Assembly (NCBI GenBank): GCA_004213995.1
Contig: SGZJ01000007.1
Span: 1 to 55,609, forward strand
Direction of reading: 5' to 3'
DNA: 55,609 nucleotides
Source: Flavobacteriales bacterium
GTDB lineage: Bacteria; Bacteroidota; Bacteroidia; Flavobacteriales; Flavobacteriaceae
In this document: piece by piece, positions 25,001 to 31,990 of the stretch
Layout of the letters: every line of letters begins with the position of its first letter
Numbering within the stretch: position 1 is the first letter of the stretch
Made by a program: the position numbers and the translations under genes
Notes under the pieces: model-generated
Database searches by the model: none
What the model was told of the DNA's origin: nothing
What the model saw: only the letters and a program-made list of their open reading frames with translations

Positions 25001-25306
25001 CAATAGACTAATTGACCAAAACATAAATAATATTGTGAAAGCACTTGACACACCACTCATTAGATTCATTATATAACCAATTTGGGATGGCTCAATCGCA
25101 AATATCGAGAAAAAAGCACCAAGCATTTGAAAGAGAGGAGCACCAGGTGGATGCCCAACATTAAGTTTAGAAGCAGATAAGATGTATTCACCGGCATCCC
25201 AAAAACTAACCGTTGGTTCTGCAGTTAAAGCATATACAATAGCCGCTATTAAAAAACACAGCCATCCTAAAATAGTATTCCATTTTTTAAAATCAATATC
25301 ACTCAT
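22070..25306 (-). CDS. DUF2723-family membrane glycosyltransferase-like protein
   Basis: A 1078-residue integral membrane protein of the DUF2723 family, related in layout to GT-C protein O-mannosyltransferases. The N-terminal half has many hydrophobic helices. Near its start it carries the motif EPTVSFWDAGEYILSASKL followed by GHPPGAP, which in GT-C enzymes is a lumen- or periplasm-facing catalytic loop with acidic residues. A second membrane region spans about residues 545-660. A large soluble C-terminal part (about 680-1078) ends in helical repeats. Donor and acceptor are unknown; a lipid-linked sugar donor and envelope glycoprotein or glycan acceptor are plausible by family. A -7 match (TAAATTTG) lies at 25331-25324. 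Confidence 0.85.
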   Translation of the reverse strand: MSDIDFKKWNTILGWLCFLIAAIVYALTAEPTVSFWDAGEYILSASKLNVGHPPGAPLFQMLGAFFSIFAIEPSQIGYIMNLMSGVSSAFTILFMFWSISLLLTKVSTKMNIEKNNNFIILISSLVASLSFMFTDTFWFNAVETEVYAMATLIMSILFYLGLKWEQEMHLPRGNRWLVLISFVVGLSFGVHFMGLLTIPAIGLIYFFKNYKPITLKKFILANLAVVGILMFVFKLLAPNILRYFSVLEVFFVNSIGLPFNSGTIIAGLLLILFFYYLLNYTIKNNLKTFNTVTLCVLFILIGFSSWIMLPVRANSDVVINENDPSDARQLLAYYNLEQYPKTHLFYGPLFTDQYSGLDEENPYKDDKPKYEKDLTQNKYVIVNNYKNASQNFNSEQASILPRMWSSEHASNYLRYTGFLDYKVKRKYKNQPEAKELIELVNDFKKRTYQGDIDYDEHHKFLKTYGTYLDIEKPSIVSNVKYLIQYQLGYMYWRYFMWNFSGRQDDIQGRMDMHGNWISGIDFVDEIHLGLSQENLPSDVAENKSRNKYYMIPFIIGLIGLYFLYNKDKEMFWILLVFFVFTGIAIQVYTNVRPFEPRERDYSVVGSFYVFCIWIGFGIFSLINSLEKVTNSKYVKLLTIPVFLLILPVNLASSNWDDHDRSGRYTARSMALKYLESCEPNSILFTIGDNDTFPLWYLQEIEGIRTDVRVLNTSLFNTDWYIDQMKRKAYDSDPIPSSLSHGKYRYGTRDYIIKEVTTLDTIDIKTFIKFVTQDDEKYKYKNLLQKQGYETNYLRDQDLNANYLPSESIRIPVNKESVLNNKIVDNRLSDEIVDEIIIKIKGQALYKNRLMMLDIIAENNWERPIYFTGGSFGDDDYLWMKDYLQLEGLCYKLVPIKTPIDQSNPYEMGRVNSEKMYSMVKDWDWGTKGNVDVYFDVESRKNSITYRSNISRLVNQLILENKNDKAEEISDIVIENMPVNIFGYYTLLESYIDSYYRLENKEKARNLFSEIANKYKENLFYFSSLKDENKNRYAEEIYTDIERYRSLVGVIISYEEGEFLEKQMDDFNSYLELFIGKEE

Positions 25307-25323
25307 AAATATAATTTGAAAGC

Positions 25324-25331
25324 CAAATTTA
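25324..25331 (-). promoter_or_regulatory. candidate -7 element for the DUF2723 gene
   Basis: The minus strand reads TAAATTTG, a full TAnnTTTG match, 18 bases before the ATG. No TTG is present at the proper -33 distance. Confidence 0.45.
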
Positions 25332-25396
25332 ACTATAAAATTTATACTCTATCTTTTTTAACAATTATTTAATCAAAATTTATTTTTTAAAAAATC

Positions 25397-25426
25397 TTGT
25401 TAAAATAAAAGATTATTATAAATTTG
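25397..25426 (+). promoter_or_regulatory. promoter of tRNA-Gln
   Basis: TTG at 25397-25399, a 19-base spacer, then TAAATTTG at 25419-25426. Boxes and spacing fit the Bacteroidota primary sigma consensus. The predicted transcription start, around 25432, leaves a tRNA 5' leader of only about 8 bases. Confidence 0.8.
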
Positions 25427-25439
25427 CACGCTCAGCAAT

Positions 25440-25512
25440 TGGCCTATGGTGTAACTGGTAACACGTCTGTTTTTGGTGCAGAAGAGTCTAGGTTCGAAAC
25501 CTAGTGGGCCAA
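25440..25512 (+). tRNA. tRNA-Gln (anticodon TTG)
   Basis: A 73-base cloverleaf. The acceptor TGGCCTA (25440-25446) pairs with TGGGCCA (25505-25511), with one G-T pair, and the discriminator is A25512. The anticodon stem TCTGT/GCAGA surrounds loop TTTTGGT with anticodon TTG at 25473-25475. The T-arm CTAGG-TTCGAAA-CCTAG is perfect. CCA is not encoded. It reads CAA (and CAG by wobble). It sits just upstream of rimP-nusA-infB. Confidence 0.97.
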
Positions 25513-25520
25513 CTGAAAAC

Positions 25521-25553
25521 CTTAATTATATTCTCTTGAAGGATGTAATTAAG
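25521..25553 (+). other. inverted repeat between tRNA-Gln and rimP
   Basis: CTTAATTA (25521-25528) and TAATTAAG (25546-25553) are perfect complements. The stem can be extended by five inner pairs, two of them G-T, to a loop of 7 bases. There is no T-run after it on the plus strand, so it does not look like an ordinary intrinsic terminator. It may stabilise or help process the tRNA transcript 3' end. Confidence 0.4.
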
Positions 25554-25570
25554 AATAAAAATTAAATTTG

Positions 25571-25578
25571 TATATTTG
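25571..25578 (+). promoter_or_regulatory. candidate -7 element of rimP-nusA-infB
   Basis: TATATTTG, a full TAnnTTTG match. The predicted start of transcription, near 25585, would place the hairpin at 25605-25624 inside the leader. No TTG is found 17-23 bases upstream, so the -33 part is weak. Confidence 0.55.
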
Positions 25579-25604
25579 CAACTTTAATTATTATTAATGA
25601 TTAT

Positions 25605-25630
25605 GAGGGGACTAAAGTCCCCTCTTTTTA
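25605..25630 (+). promoter_or_regulatory. terminator-like hairpin in the rimP leader (candidate attenuator)
   Basis: GAGGGGAC (25605-25612), loop TAAA, GTCCCCTC (25617-25624), followed at once by TTTTTA. This is an 8-pair, GC-rich perfect stem with a U-run, in a very AT-rich setting. That is the form of a Rho-independent terminator. It ends 13 bases before the rimP ATG and lies downstream of the -7 element, so it would regulate or block its own operon's transcript unless read-through is allowed. Confidence 0.7.
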
Positions 25631-25637
25631 TAGAATT

Positions 25638-26099
25638 ATGTTTAAATCGATTGTCGAAGAATTACTTAAAAAAAGTTTGTTGGAAAGGGAAGATCTTTTT
25701 TTAACAGACTTCGAAATCTTGTCTGGTAATAAGATTAGAATTGTTATAGATGGAGACAAAGGAGTTTTGGTAGAAGATTGTATATTTATTAGTCGCGCCA
25801 TTGAACACAATATTGACAGAGATGAATATGATTTTTCTCTAGAAGTTAGTTCAGCAGGAGCTTCAGCAGCATTAACTATCTCTAGACAATTTGTAAAAAA
25901 CATTGGAAGAGTTCTACAGGTTAGAACTAATGATAATCACTATGAGGCTGAATTAGTTGAAGCTACAAGTGAAGAGATTAAACTGAAATGGAAACAACGT
26001 GAGCCTAAAAAAATTGGCAAGGGTAAAATCACTGTTGAAAAAGAAATTAATTTATTATACAAAGATATAAACGAAGCAAAAGTTAAAATTAAATTTTAA
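25638..26099 (+). CDS. rimP: ribosome maturation factor RimP
   Basis: A 153-residue RimP, which assists 30S subunit maturation. It shows the N-terminal alpha/beta domain with VLVEDCIFISRAIEHNID and the family signature YDFSLEVSSAGASAAL (usually LEVSSPG), followed by the SH3-like C-terminal domain. It is the first gene of rimP-nusA-infB, with nusA starting 9 bases after its stop. The leader contains a strong terminator-like hairpin 13 bases ahead of the ATG, and there is no Shine-Dalgarno-like sequence. Confidence 0.95.
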   Translation: MFKSIVEELLKKSLLEREDLFLTDFEILSGNKIRIVIDGDKGVLVEDCIFISRAIEHNIDRDEYDFSLEVSSAGASAALTISRQFVKNIGRVLQVRTNDNHYEAELVEATSEEIKLKWKQREPKKIGKGKITVEKEINLLYKDINEAKVKIKF

Positions 26100-26108
26100 T
26101 ATTATATT

Positions 26109-27341
26109 ATGGAAAATATAGCCTTAATAGAGTCTTTTTCTGAATTTAAAGACGACAAATTAATTGACAGAGTAACTCTAATGACTATTTTAGAAGATGT
26201 TTTTAGAAGTGCCTTAAAAAGAAAGTTTGGAGATGATGATAATTTTGATATTATAATTAACCCTGACAAAGGAGATTTAGAGATATGGAGAAACAGAGTA
26301 GTTGTTGCTGATGGTGAAATCGAAGATGAAAATGGCGAAATATCACTTAGTGAGGCCAGACTAATAGAGCCTGATTTTGAGGTGGGTGAGGATGTTTCAG
26401 AAGAAGTTAAATTAATTGACCTTGGTAGAAGAGCTATTTTAGCGCTAAGACAAAACTTAGTTTCCAAAATTCATGAACACGACAACACTAACATTTACAA
26501 GCAATTTAAGGATTTAGTTGGGGAGATTTATACAGCCGAAGTTCATCACATAAGACATAGAGCTATTATATTGCTTGATGATGAAGGAAATGAAATTATA
26601 ATGCCAAAAGAAAAACAGATTCCGTCTGATTTTTTTAGAAAGGGAGATAATATTAGAGGAGTTATTGAAAGTGTTGAGTTAAAGGGTTCAAAACCATCGA
26701 TAATTATGTCTAGGACATCTCCATTGTTTTTAGAAAAATTATTTGAGCAGGAAATTCCAGAGGTATTTGATGGTCTTATAAATGTTAAGAAGGTTGTTAG
26801 AATCCCAGGTGAAAAAGCCAAAGTAGCAGTAGATTCATATGATGACAGAATAGATCCTGTTGGTGCATGCGTGGGAATGAAGGGTTCTAGAATTCATGGA
26901 ATAGTTAGAGAGTTAGGCAATGAGAATATTGATGTTATTAATTACACCAATAATCTTCAGCTTTTTATAACTCGCTCATTAAGTCCAGCAAGAATTACCT
27001 CTATCAAAATTGATGAAGAAAATAAAAGAGCTGAAGTAATTTTAAAACCTGAAGAAGTTAGTAAAGCAATTGGACGTGGCGGTCATAATATTAGATTGGC
27101 AGGTCAAATTACTGGATATGAAATAGACGTGTTTAGAGAAGGAGTTGAAGAAGATGTAGAATTAAGAGAATTTAGTGATGAAATAGACGGATGGGTTATT
27201 GAAGAACTTGCTAAAGCTGGTTTAGATACTGCAAAAAGTGTTCTGGAACAGGAAGTTGTTGACTTAGTAAAAAGAACTGATCTTGAGGAAGAAACTATTG
27301 TTGAGGTAGTTAGAATTCTTAAGGAAGAATTTGAAGATTGA
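26109..27341 (+). CDS. nusA: transcription termination/antitermination factor NusA
   Basis: A 410-residue NusA, which binds RNA polymerase and nascent RNA to modulate pausing, termination and antitermination. The N-terminal polymerase-binding domain (1 to about 130) is followed by an S1 domain (about 135-200) and paired KH domains. KH signatures are visible as DPVGACVGMKGSRIHGIVRELGNE and KAIGRGGHNIRLAGQITG. It ends soon after, without the acidic repeats of the E. coli protein, which is normal in this phylum. In E. coli this operon is autoregulated by NusA. The hairpin before rimP makes a similar loop possible here. Confidence 0.97.
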   Translation: MENIALIESFSEFKDDKLIDRVTLMTILEDVFRSALKRKFGDDDNFDIIINPDKGDLEIWRNRVVVADGEIEDENGEISLSEARLIEPDFEVGEDVSEEVKLIDLGRRAILALRQNLVSKIHEHDNTNIYKQFKDLVGEIYTAEVHHIRHRAIILLDDEGNEIIMPKEKQIPSDFFRKGDNIRGVIESVELKGSKPSIIMSRTSPLFLEKLFEQEIPEVFDGLINVKKVVRIPGEKAKVAVDSYDDRIDPVGACVGMKGSRIHGIVRELGNENIDVINYTNNLQLFITRSLSPARITSIKIDEENKRAEVILKPEEVSKAIGRGGHNIRLAGQITGYEIDVFREGVEEDVELREFSDEIDGWVIEELAKAGLDTAKSVLEQEVVDLVKRTDLEEETIVEVVRILKEEFED

Positions 27342-27362
27342 TAATATAATTTAAACCAATTT

Positions 27363-30047
27363 ATGGCTCAAAATATTAGATTAAATAAAGTGTTGAGGGA
27401 GTTGAATATTTCAATAGACCGTGCTATAGATTTTCTTGAATCCAAAAGCATTGAAATTGAAAAACGCCCAACTACCAAAATTTCTTTAGAGATTTATGAA
27501 CTATTATCTAATGAATTCCAAACTGATGCAAATAAAAAAGTTGCTTCCAAAGAATTAGGTGAGGCTAAATCCAAAGAAAAAGAAGCTCTAAGAATTAAAA
27601 GAGAGGCTGAAATTGAACTTTTATTAAAGAAAAAAGAAGAAGATGCGAAAGTTATAACAGCTGCATCAAAACTAAAAGAAGTAAAAAAAGTTGGAAAAAT
27701 TGACCTTCAGCCTAATTTAGAAAAACCTAAATCGCTTAAAACTAAAGAATCTGTGGAATCTTCTGCAATTGTAGTTGAAAAAGCTGCTTCCGATGAAAAG
27801 AATGCTAAAGAAATTGAAATAGATCCTAAAAAAGCGACTACTGAAGGAGCTGTTAATAAAGATGACAAAGTTGACAGTGAAGATAGTAAAGCTGAATCTG
27901 ACACAGTCACTACCAAATATAAAAAGTTGTCTGGACTTAAGTCAACTGGCGAAACTATTGATTTATCAAAATTTAAAGCTGAAAAGAAAAAAGAAAGTCC
28001 TTCTCCGTCTAATTCTAAAAGAAAAAGAAGGAGAATTAGTAAGCCTAACGATAACGCAAAAACTACTCAAAAACCAGGTCAAAGAACAGCTCAAAAATCT
28101 AATTTTAAATCAAAGAATACCACTTCTACAAGAGAGGAGCCTAGTGCAGAGGAAGTTCAAAAACAAGTTAGAGAAACACTTGAAAAACTTCAAGGGAAGA
28201 GTTCAAAAGGTAAGGGTGCAAAATATAGAAAAGAGAAAAGAGATCAGCACCGTCAAAAAACAGAAGATGAACTTGCAAATGTAGAGGCAGAAAGCAAATT
28301 GTTGAAGGTAACAGAATTTGTTACTGCTAGTGAGGTTGCCACGATGATGGATGTTTCTGTTACTGAAATAATATCAGCATGTATGACCTTAGGAATGATG
28401 GTTACAATGAATCAGCGTTTAGATGCAGAAACATTAAGTATTGTGGCTGAAGAATTTGGTTACAGCGTTGAGTTTGTAACTGCAGATATTGAAGATTCAA
28501 TTGAAGAAATATTAGATTCTGAAGAAGATTTAAAGCCAAGAGCCCCAATTGTTACAGTTATGGGTCATGTCGATCATGGTAAAACTTCGCTATTGGATTA
28601 CATTAGAAAAGAAAATGTTATAGCAGGTGAATCTGGAGGCATAACGCAGCATATTGGAGCATATAGTGTAGAACTTTCAAGTGGACAAAAAATAACTTTT
28701 TTAGACACTCCTGGGCATGAGGCATTTACAGCAATGAGAGCAAGAGGAGCACAAGTAACCGATTTGGCTATTATTGTAATTGCTGCAGATGATGATATTA
28801 TGCCTCAAACAAAAGAGGCTATTTCTCATGCTCAAGCAGCAGGAGTTCCGATAGTCTTTGCAATTAATAAAATTGATAGACCAACGGCAAACCCTGATAA
28901 AATTAAAGAAGGTCTTTCCCAAATGAATTTATTAGTTGAAGATTGGGGAGGTAAAATACAGTCTCATGATATATCTGCATTAAAGGGAGATGGAGTAGAT
29001 GAATTGTTGGAAAAAGTATTATTAGAAGCAGAGATCTTAGAGCTCAAAGCAAATCCTAATAGAGCTTCATCTGGAACAGTAGTTGAAGCCTTTTTAGACA
29101 AAGGAAGAGGTTATGTTTCCACCATTCTAGTTCAAACAGGAACATTAAAGATTGGTGACTATGTTTTAGCAGGTAAAAATAGTGGTAAAGTTAAAGCGAT
29201 GCATGATGAAAGAGGTAATATTGTTGAAACTGCCGGCCCTTCGTCTCCAATATCAATTCTTGGATTAGACGGAGCTCCCCAAGCTGGTGACAAGTTTATT
29301 GTTTTTTCAGATGAAAGAGAGGCTAAGCAAATTGCCGTTAAAAGAACACAATTGCAAAGAGAGCAATCTGTTAGAACACAAAGGCATATTACACTTGATG
29401 AAATTGGAAGAAGAATTGCTTTAGGAGACTTTAAAGAATTAAATATTATTCTCAAAGGAGATGTTGATGGATCTGTTGAAGCATTAACTGATTCCTTCCA
29501 GAAATTATCAACTGAAGAAATTCAAGTAAATATTATACATAAAGCAGTTGGAGCAATAACTGAAAGTGATGTTTTATTAGCATCTGCTTCTGATGCAATT
29601 ATAATTGGGTTTAATGTTAGGCCAACGGGCAATGCAAGACAAATAGCAGATAAAGAAGAAATTGACATCAGAATGTATTCAATAATTTATGATGCTATTA
29701 ATGATTTGAAAGATGCTATGGAAGGAATGTTGTCTCCAGACTTTAAAGAAGAGATAACTGGGACTTCAGAAGTTAGAGAGACCTTTAAAATTTCAAAAAT
29801 TGGTACTATTGCAGGTTGTATGGTTACAACTGGAAAAATATTTAGAAACTGTGGTGTTAGATTAATTCGTGACGGAGTTGTAATTTACTCTGGTGAGTTA
29901 TCTTCTCTAAAAAGGTTTAAAGATGATGTTAAAGAGGTTGCAAAAGGTTATGATTGTGGAATGCAAATTAAAAATTACAACGATTTAAAAGAGGGTGATA
30001 TTATAGAAGGGTTCCAACAAGTAGAAATTAAGAAAAAACTTAAATAG
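27363..30047 (+). CDS. infB: translation initiation factor IF-2
   Basis: An 894-residue IF-2, the GTPase that brings fMet-tRNA to the 30S subunit and promotes subunit joining. A long charged, low-complexity N-terminal region (about 1-300) is followed by an IF2-N segment (about 310-370). The G domain has G1 GHVDHGKT near residue 400, G3 DTPGHEAF, and G4 NKID near 501. Domains II-IV follow to the C-terminal end. The size is typical for flavobacteria. It is the third gene of the operon and stops 5 bases from the convergent SPOR gene. Confidence 0.98.
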   Translation: MAQNIRLNKVLRELNISIDRAIDFLESKSIEIEKRPTTKISLEIYELLSNEFQTDANKKVASKELGEAKSKEKEALRIKREAEIELLLKKKEEDAKVITAASKLKEVKKVGKIDLQPNLEKPKSLKTKESVESSAIVVEKAASDEKNAKEIEIDPKKATTEGAVNKDDKVDSEDSKAESDTVTTKYKKLSGLKSTGETIDLSKFKAEKKKESPSPSNSKRKRRRISKPNDNAKTTQKPGQRTAQKSNFKSKNTTSTREEPSAEEVQKQVRETLEKLQGKSSKGKGAKYRKEKRDQHRQKTEDELANVEAESKLLKVTEFVTASEVATMMDVSVTEIISACMTLGMMVTMNQRLDAETLSIVAEEFGYSVEFVTADIEDSIEEILDSEEDLKPRAPIVTVMGHVDHGKTSLLDYIRKENVIAGESGGITQHIGAYSVELSSGQKITFLDTPGHEAFTAMRARGAQVTDLAIIVIAADDDIMPQTKEAISHAQAAGVPIVFAINKIDRPTANPDKIKEGLSQMNLLVEDWGGKIQSHDISALKGDGVDELLEKVLLEAEILELKANPNRASSGTVVEAFLDKGRGYVSTILVQTGTLKIGDYVLAGKNSGKVKAMHDERGNIVETAGPSSPISILGLDGAPQAGDKFIVFSDEREAKQIAVKRTQLQREQSVRTQRHITLDEIGRRIALGDFKELNIILKGDVDGSVEALTDSFQKLSTEEIQVNIIHKAVGAITESDVLLASASDAIIIGFNVRPTGNARQIADKEEIDIRMYSIIYDAINDLKDAMEGMLSPDFKEEITGTSEVRETFKISKIGTIAGCMVTTGKIFRNCGVRLIRDGVVIYSGELSSLKRFKDDVKEVAKGYDCGMQIKNYNDLKEGDIIEGFQQVEIKKKLK

Positions 30048-30051
30048 TTAT

Positions 30052-30459
30052 TTATTGGTTTATCTCAATCAGATCAGAGTTAGTATTTTCGATCTTTGGT
30101 TTTGGTCTAAAGATAAACGCTTCAGGATATTTTTTTTTAATCATTAAAAGTTTTTTGTCAGCTTCTAATTGTGTATAAAAATCTCCTATCCAAACTTTAT
30201 AATTGGGAGTCTCATAAACCAGTTCTATATTAGTGTTCGAATAATCATCCTTATCATGATTTGCAATTAATTCTAAAGCCTTGTCTCTTTCTCCGCTATA
30301 TATTTGAATTTTCAAATCAAATATATTTTTGTTTATTTCCTTTTTGAGCTTTAACAAACTATCAATTCTGCTGTCTTGATTTACTTGAGCTAATTGGCTT
30401 TGTGAAAACGAGTTAGCGCATAAAAAAAATATACTTAAGTAGGTAATAATCTTATTCAA
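30052..30459 (-). CDS. SPOR-domain secreted protein
   Basis: A 135-residue protein with an N-terminal signal peptide (MNKIITYLSIFFLCANSFSQ) and a C-terminal SPOR-like domain: the run PNYKVWIGDFYTQLEADKKL followed by KKYPEAFIFRPK. SPOR domains bind denuded peptidoglycan, often at division sites. The linker (about 25-75) is charged and helical. The start is TTG at 30459: an in-frame TAA lies seven codons upstream and no ATG is available. A -7 box TACATTTG is found at 30488-30481. Proteins of this type are common near infB and the act genes in flavobacteria. Confidence 0.85.
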   Translation of the reverse strand: MNKIITYLSIFFLCANSFSQSQLAQVNQDSRIDSLLKLKKEINKNIFDLKIQIYSGERDKALELIANHDKDDYSNTNIELVYETPNYKVWIGDFYTQLEADKKLLMIKKKYPEAFIFRPKPKIENTNSDLIEINQ

Positions 30460-30480
30460 TTTTTCTTTACTTTTGAATTA

Positions 30481-30488
30481 CAAATGTA
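30481..30488 (-). promoter_or_regulatory. candidate -7 element of the SPOR gene
   Basis: The minus strand reads TACATTTG, a full TAnnTTTG match, about 22 bases before the TTG start. The -33 box is not clear. Confidence 0.45.
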
Positions 30489-30593
30489 TACTTATTTTTA
30501 ATAAGCTCTAAATATATTATTTAGAATGTTTATAAATTATAATTTTGACTTAAAATTACCATATGTGAGGGCTAAATAATCGTTGATATGTAT

Positions 30594-30601
30594 TATTTTT
30601 G
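30594..30601 (+). promoter_or_regulatory. candidate -7 element of the act-cox operon
   Basis: TATTTTTG, a full TAnnTTTG match, 34 bases before the actA ATG. No TTG lies at the right -33 distance. It is the best candidate for the start of the long actA-coxA transcript because the eight genes after it are separated by 20 bases or fewer. Confidence 0.45.
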
Positions 30602-30635
30602 TGCTTGATTTTTATAAATGATTTTTTCTTTTTGA

Positions 30636-31970
30636 ATGAATAAAAAATATAAAAAAGTAGATTCTAAATTTTACTTAATTAAAAATTCAAAATTTTTTCC
30701 TTGCATTTCTCTTGGGAAGCTACTTCTGCCGCTTGCTTTTATTTTTACAATATCCTCTTTTGGACAGGACGCTGACCCTGTAAAAGGAAAAGCTTTATTT
30801 AATTCTAATTGTGCTGCATGTCACAAGCTTGATAAAAAAATGACTGGCCCAGCATTAAGGGGAGTTGAAGATAGACTTTACAATGACGAAGGTCTAGACA
30901 GAGAATGGCTCTACAAATGGATTAGAAATAGCTCGTCTCTAATTAAATCTGGTGATGATTACGCTAACAAAATTTATGCTGAATATAATGGAGCTGCTAT
31001 GACAGCTTATCCTCAGTTATCAGATGATGATTTAAATAATATTTTAGCATATACCGCCCAAGAAAAACCTGCCCCTGTAATTAAAGCTGTTGAAGTTTCT
31101 CCAACTGGTGGAAATACTTCTAATGGCATCTCTAACGAAATAATATTAGGAGTTTTTGCATTTATGTTTCTGCTTCTATCATTAGGGTTATTTGTAGTTA
31201 ACAAAACACTTAGAAGTTTTGCTGCACAAAACAATATTCAGTTACCAACTAAAAAGAAATCTACAAGAAAACCTCTTTGGAAAGCTTTTGTTGATAACCA
31301 GTTTTTAATGTTATGTAGTGCTATCATAATGCTTTTAGTTAGTGCTTATTTTGTTTATGGATTTCTAATGCAAATCGGAGTTAATCAGGGTTACGAACCT
31401 GTACAACCTATACATTATTCACATAAAATTCATTCAGGAGATAATGAAATAGACTGTAATTATTGCCATTCTTCTGCACGAGTTAGTAAGCACTCTGGAA
31501 TACCATCACTTAATGTTTGTATGAATTGTCACAAATCTATATACGAATATAATGGAGAAACCACTGAAGAGTACTCTAAGGAGTTTTATGATGCTGAAAT
31601 TCAGAAACTATACAAAGCAGTTGGATGGGATGATGAGTCTCAAGAATATACTGGTGAAACTCAAGCTGTTAAGTGGGTAAGAATTCACAACCTTCCTGAC
31701 TTTTCATACTTCAATCACGCTCAACATGTTTCTGTTGGAGGTATTGAATGTCAAACTTGTCACGGGCCTGTTGAAGAGATGGAAATAATGTATCAGTACT
31801 CTCCTTTAACAATGGGTTGGTGTATAAATTGTCATCGTGAAACTAACGTTAAAGTTAAGGATAATCAGTATTATGAGAAGATTCACGAGCAATTATCCAA
31901 AAAATATGGTGTTGAAAAGTTAACTGCTGCTCAGATGGGTGGTTTAGAATGTGGAAAATGTCATTATTAA
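30636..31970 (+). CDS. actA: alternative complex III subunit A: six-haem cytochrome c
   Basis: The multihaem subunit of alternative complex III (quinol:electron-acceptor oxidoreductase). The 444-residue protein has an N-terminal signal/anchor (about 25-43) and then a class I cytochrome c domain with CAACH at 59-63. Transmembrane helices follow at about 169-188 and 226-247. A c3-like pentahaem domain completes it, with CNYCH 274-278, CMNCH 295-299, CQTCH 372-376, CINCH 396-400 and CGKCH 439-443. Known ActA subunits carry the pentahaem part, and the fused N-terminal monohaem domain is frequent in flavobacteria. The ATG at 30636 is chosen because an earlier ATG at 30618 hits a stop after five codons. 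It begins the act-cox operon. Confidence 0.95.
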   Translation: MNKKYKKVDSKFYLIKNSKFFPCISLGKLLLPLAFIFTISSFGQDADPVKGKALFNSNCAACHKLDKKMTGPALRGVEDRLYNDEGLDREWLYKWIRNSSSLIKSGDDYANKIYAEYNGAAMTAYPQLSDDDLNNILAYTAQEKPAPVIKAVEVSPTGGNTSNGISNEIILGVFAFMFLLLSLGLFVVNKTLRSFAAQNNIQLPTKKKSTRKPLWKAFVDNQFLMLCSAIIMLLVSAYFVYGFLMQIGVNQGYEPVQPIHYSHKIHSGDNEIDCNYCHSSARVSKHSGIPSLNVCMNCHKSIYEYNGETTEEYSKEFYDAEIQKLYKAVGWDDESQEYTGETQAVKWVRIHNLPDFSYFNHAQHVSVGGIECQTCHGPVEEMEIMYQYSPLTMGWCINCHRETNVKVKDNQYYEKIHEQLSKKYGVEKLTAAQMGGLECGKCHY

Positions 31971-31990
31971 TATTTTATATATAATTATTT

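Noticed and set aside
26102-26467. 121-codon open frame antisense to the start of nusA
   Set aside because: Fully inside the coding region of nusA, Ser/Leu-rich as expected for the complement of Glu/Asp/Lys codons, and no recognisable domain or promoter.
27862-28284. 140-codon second frame inside the low-complexity part of infB
   Set aside because: A frame-shifted reading of Lys/Glu-rich codons, giving Leu/Lys-rich sequence; infB itself is intact.
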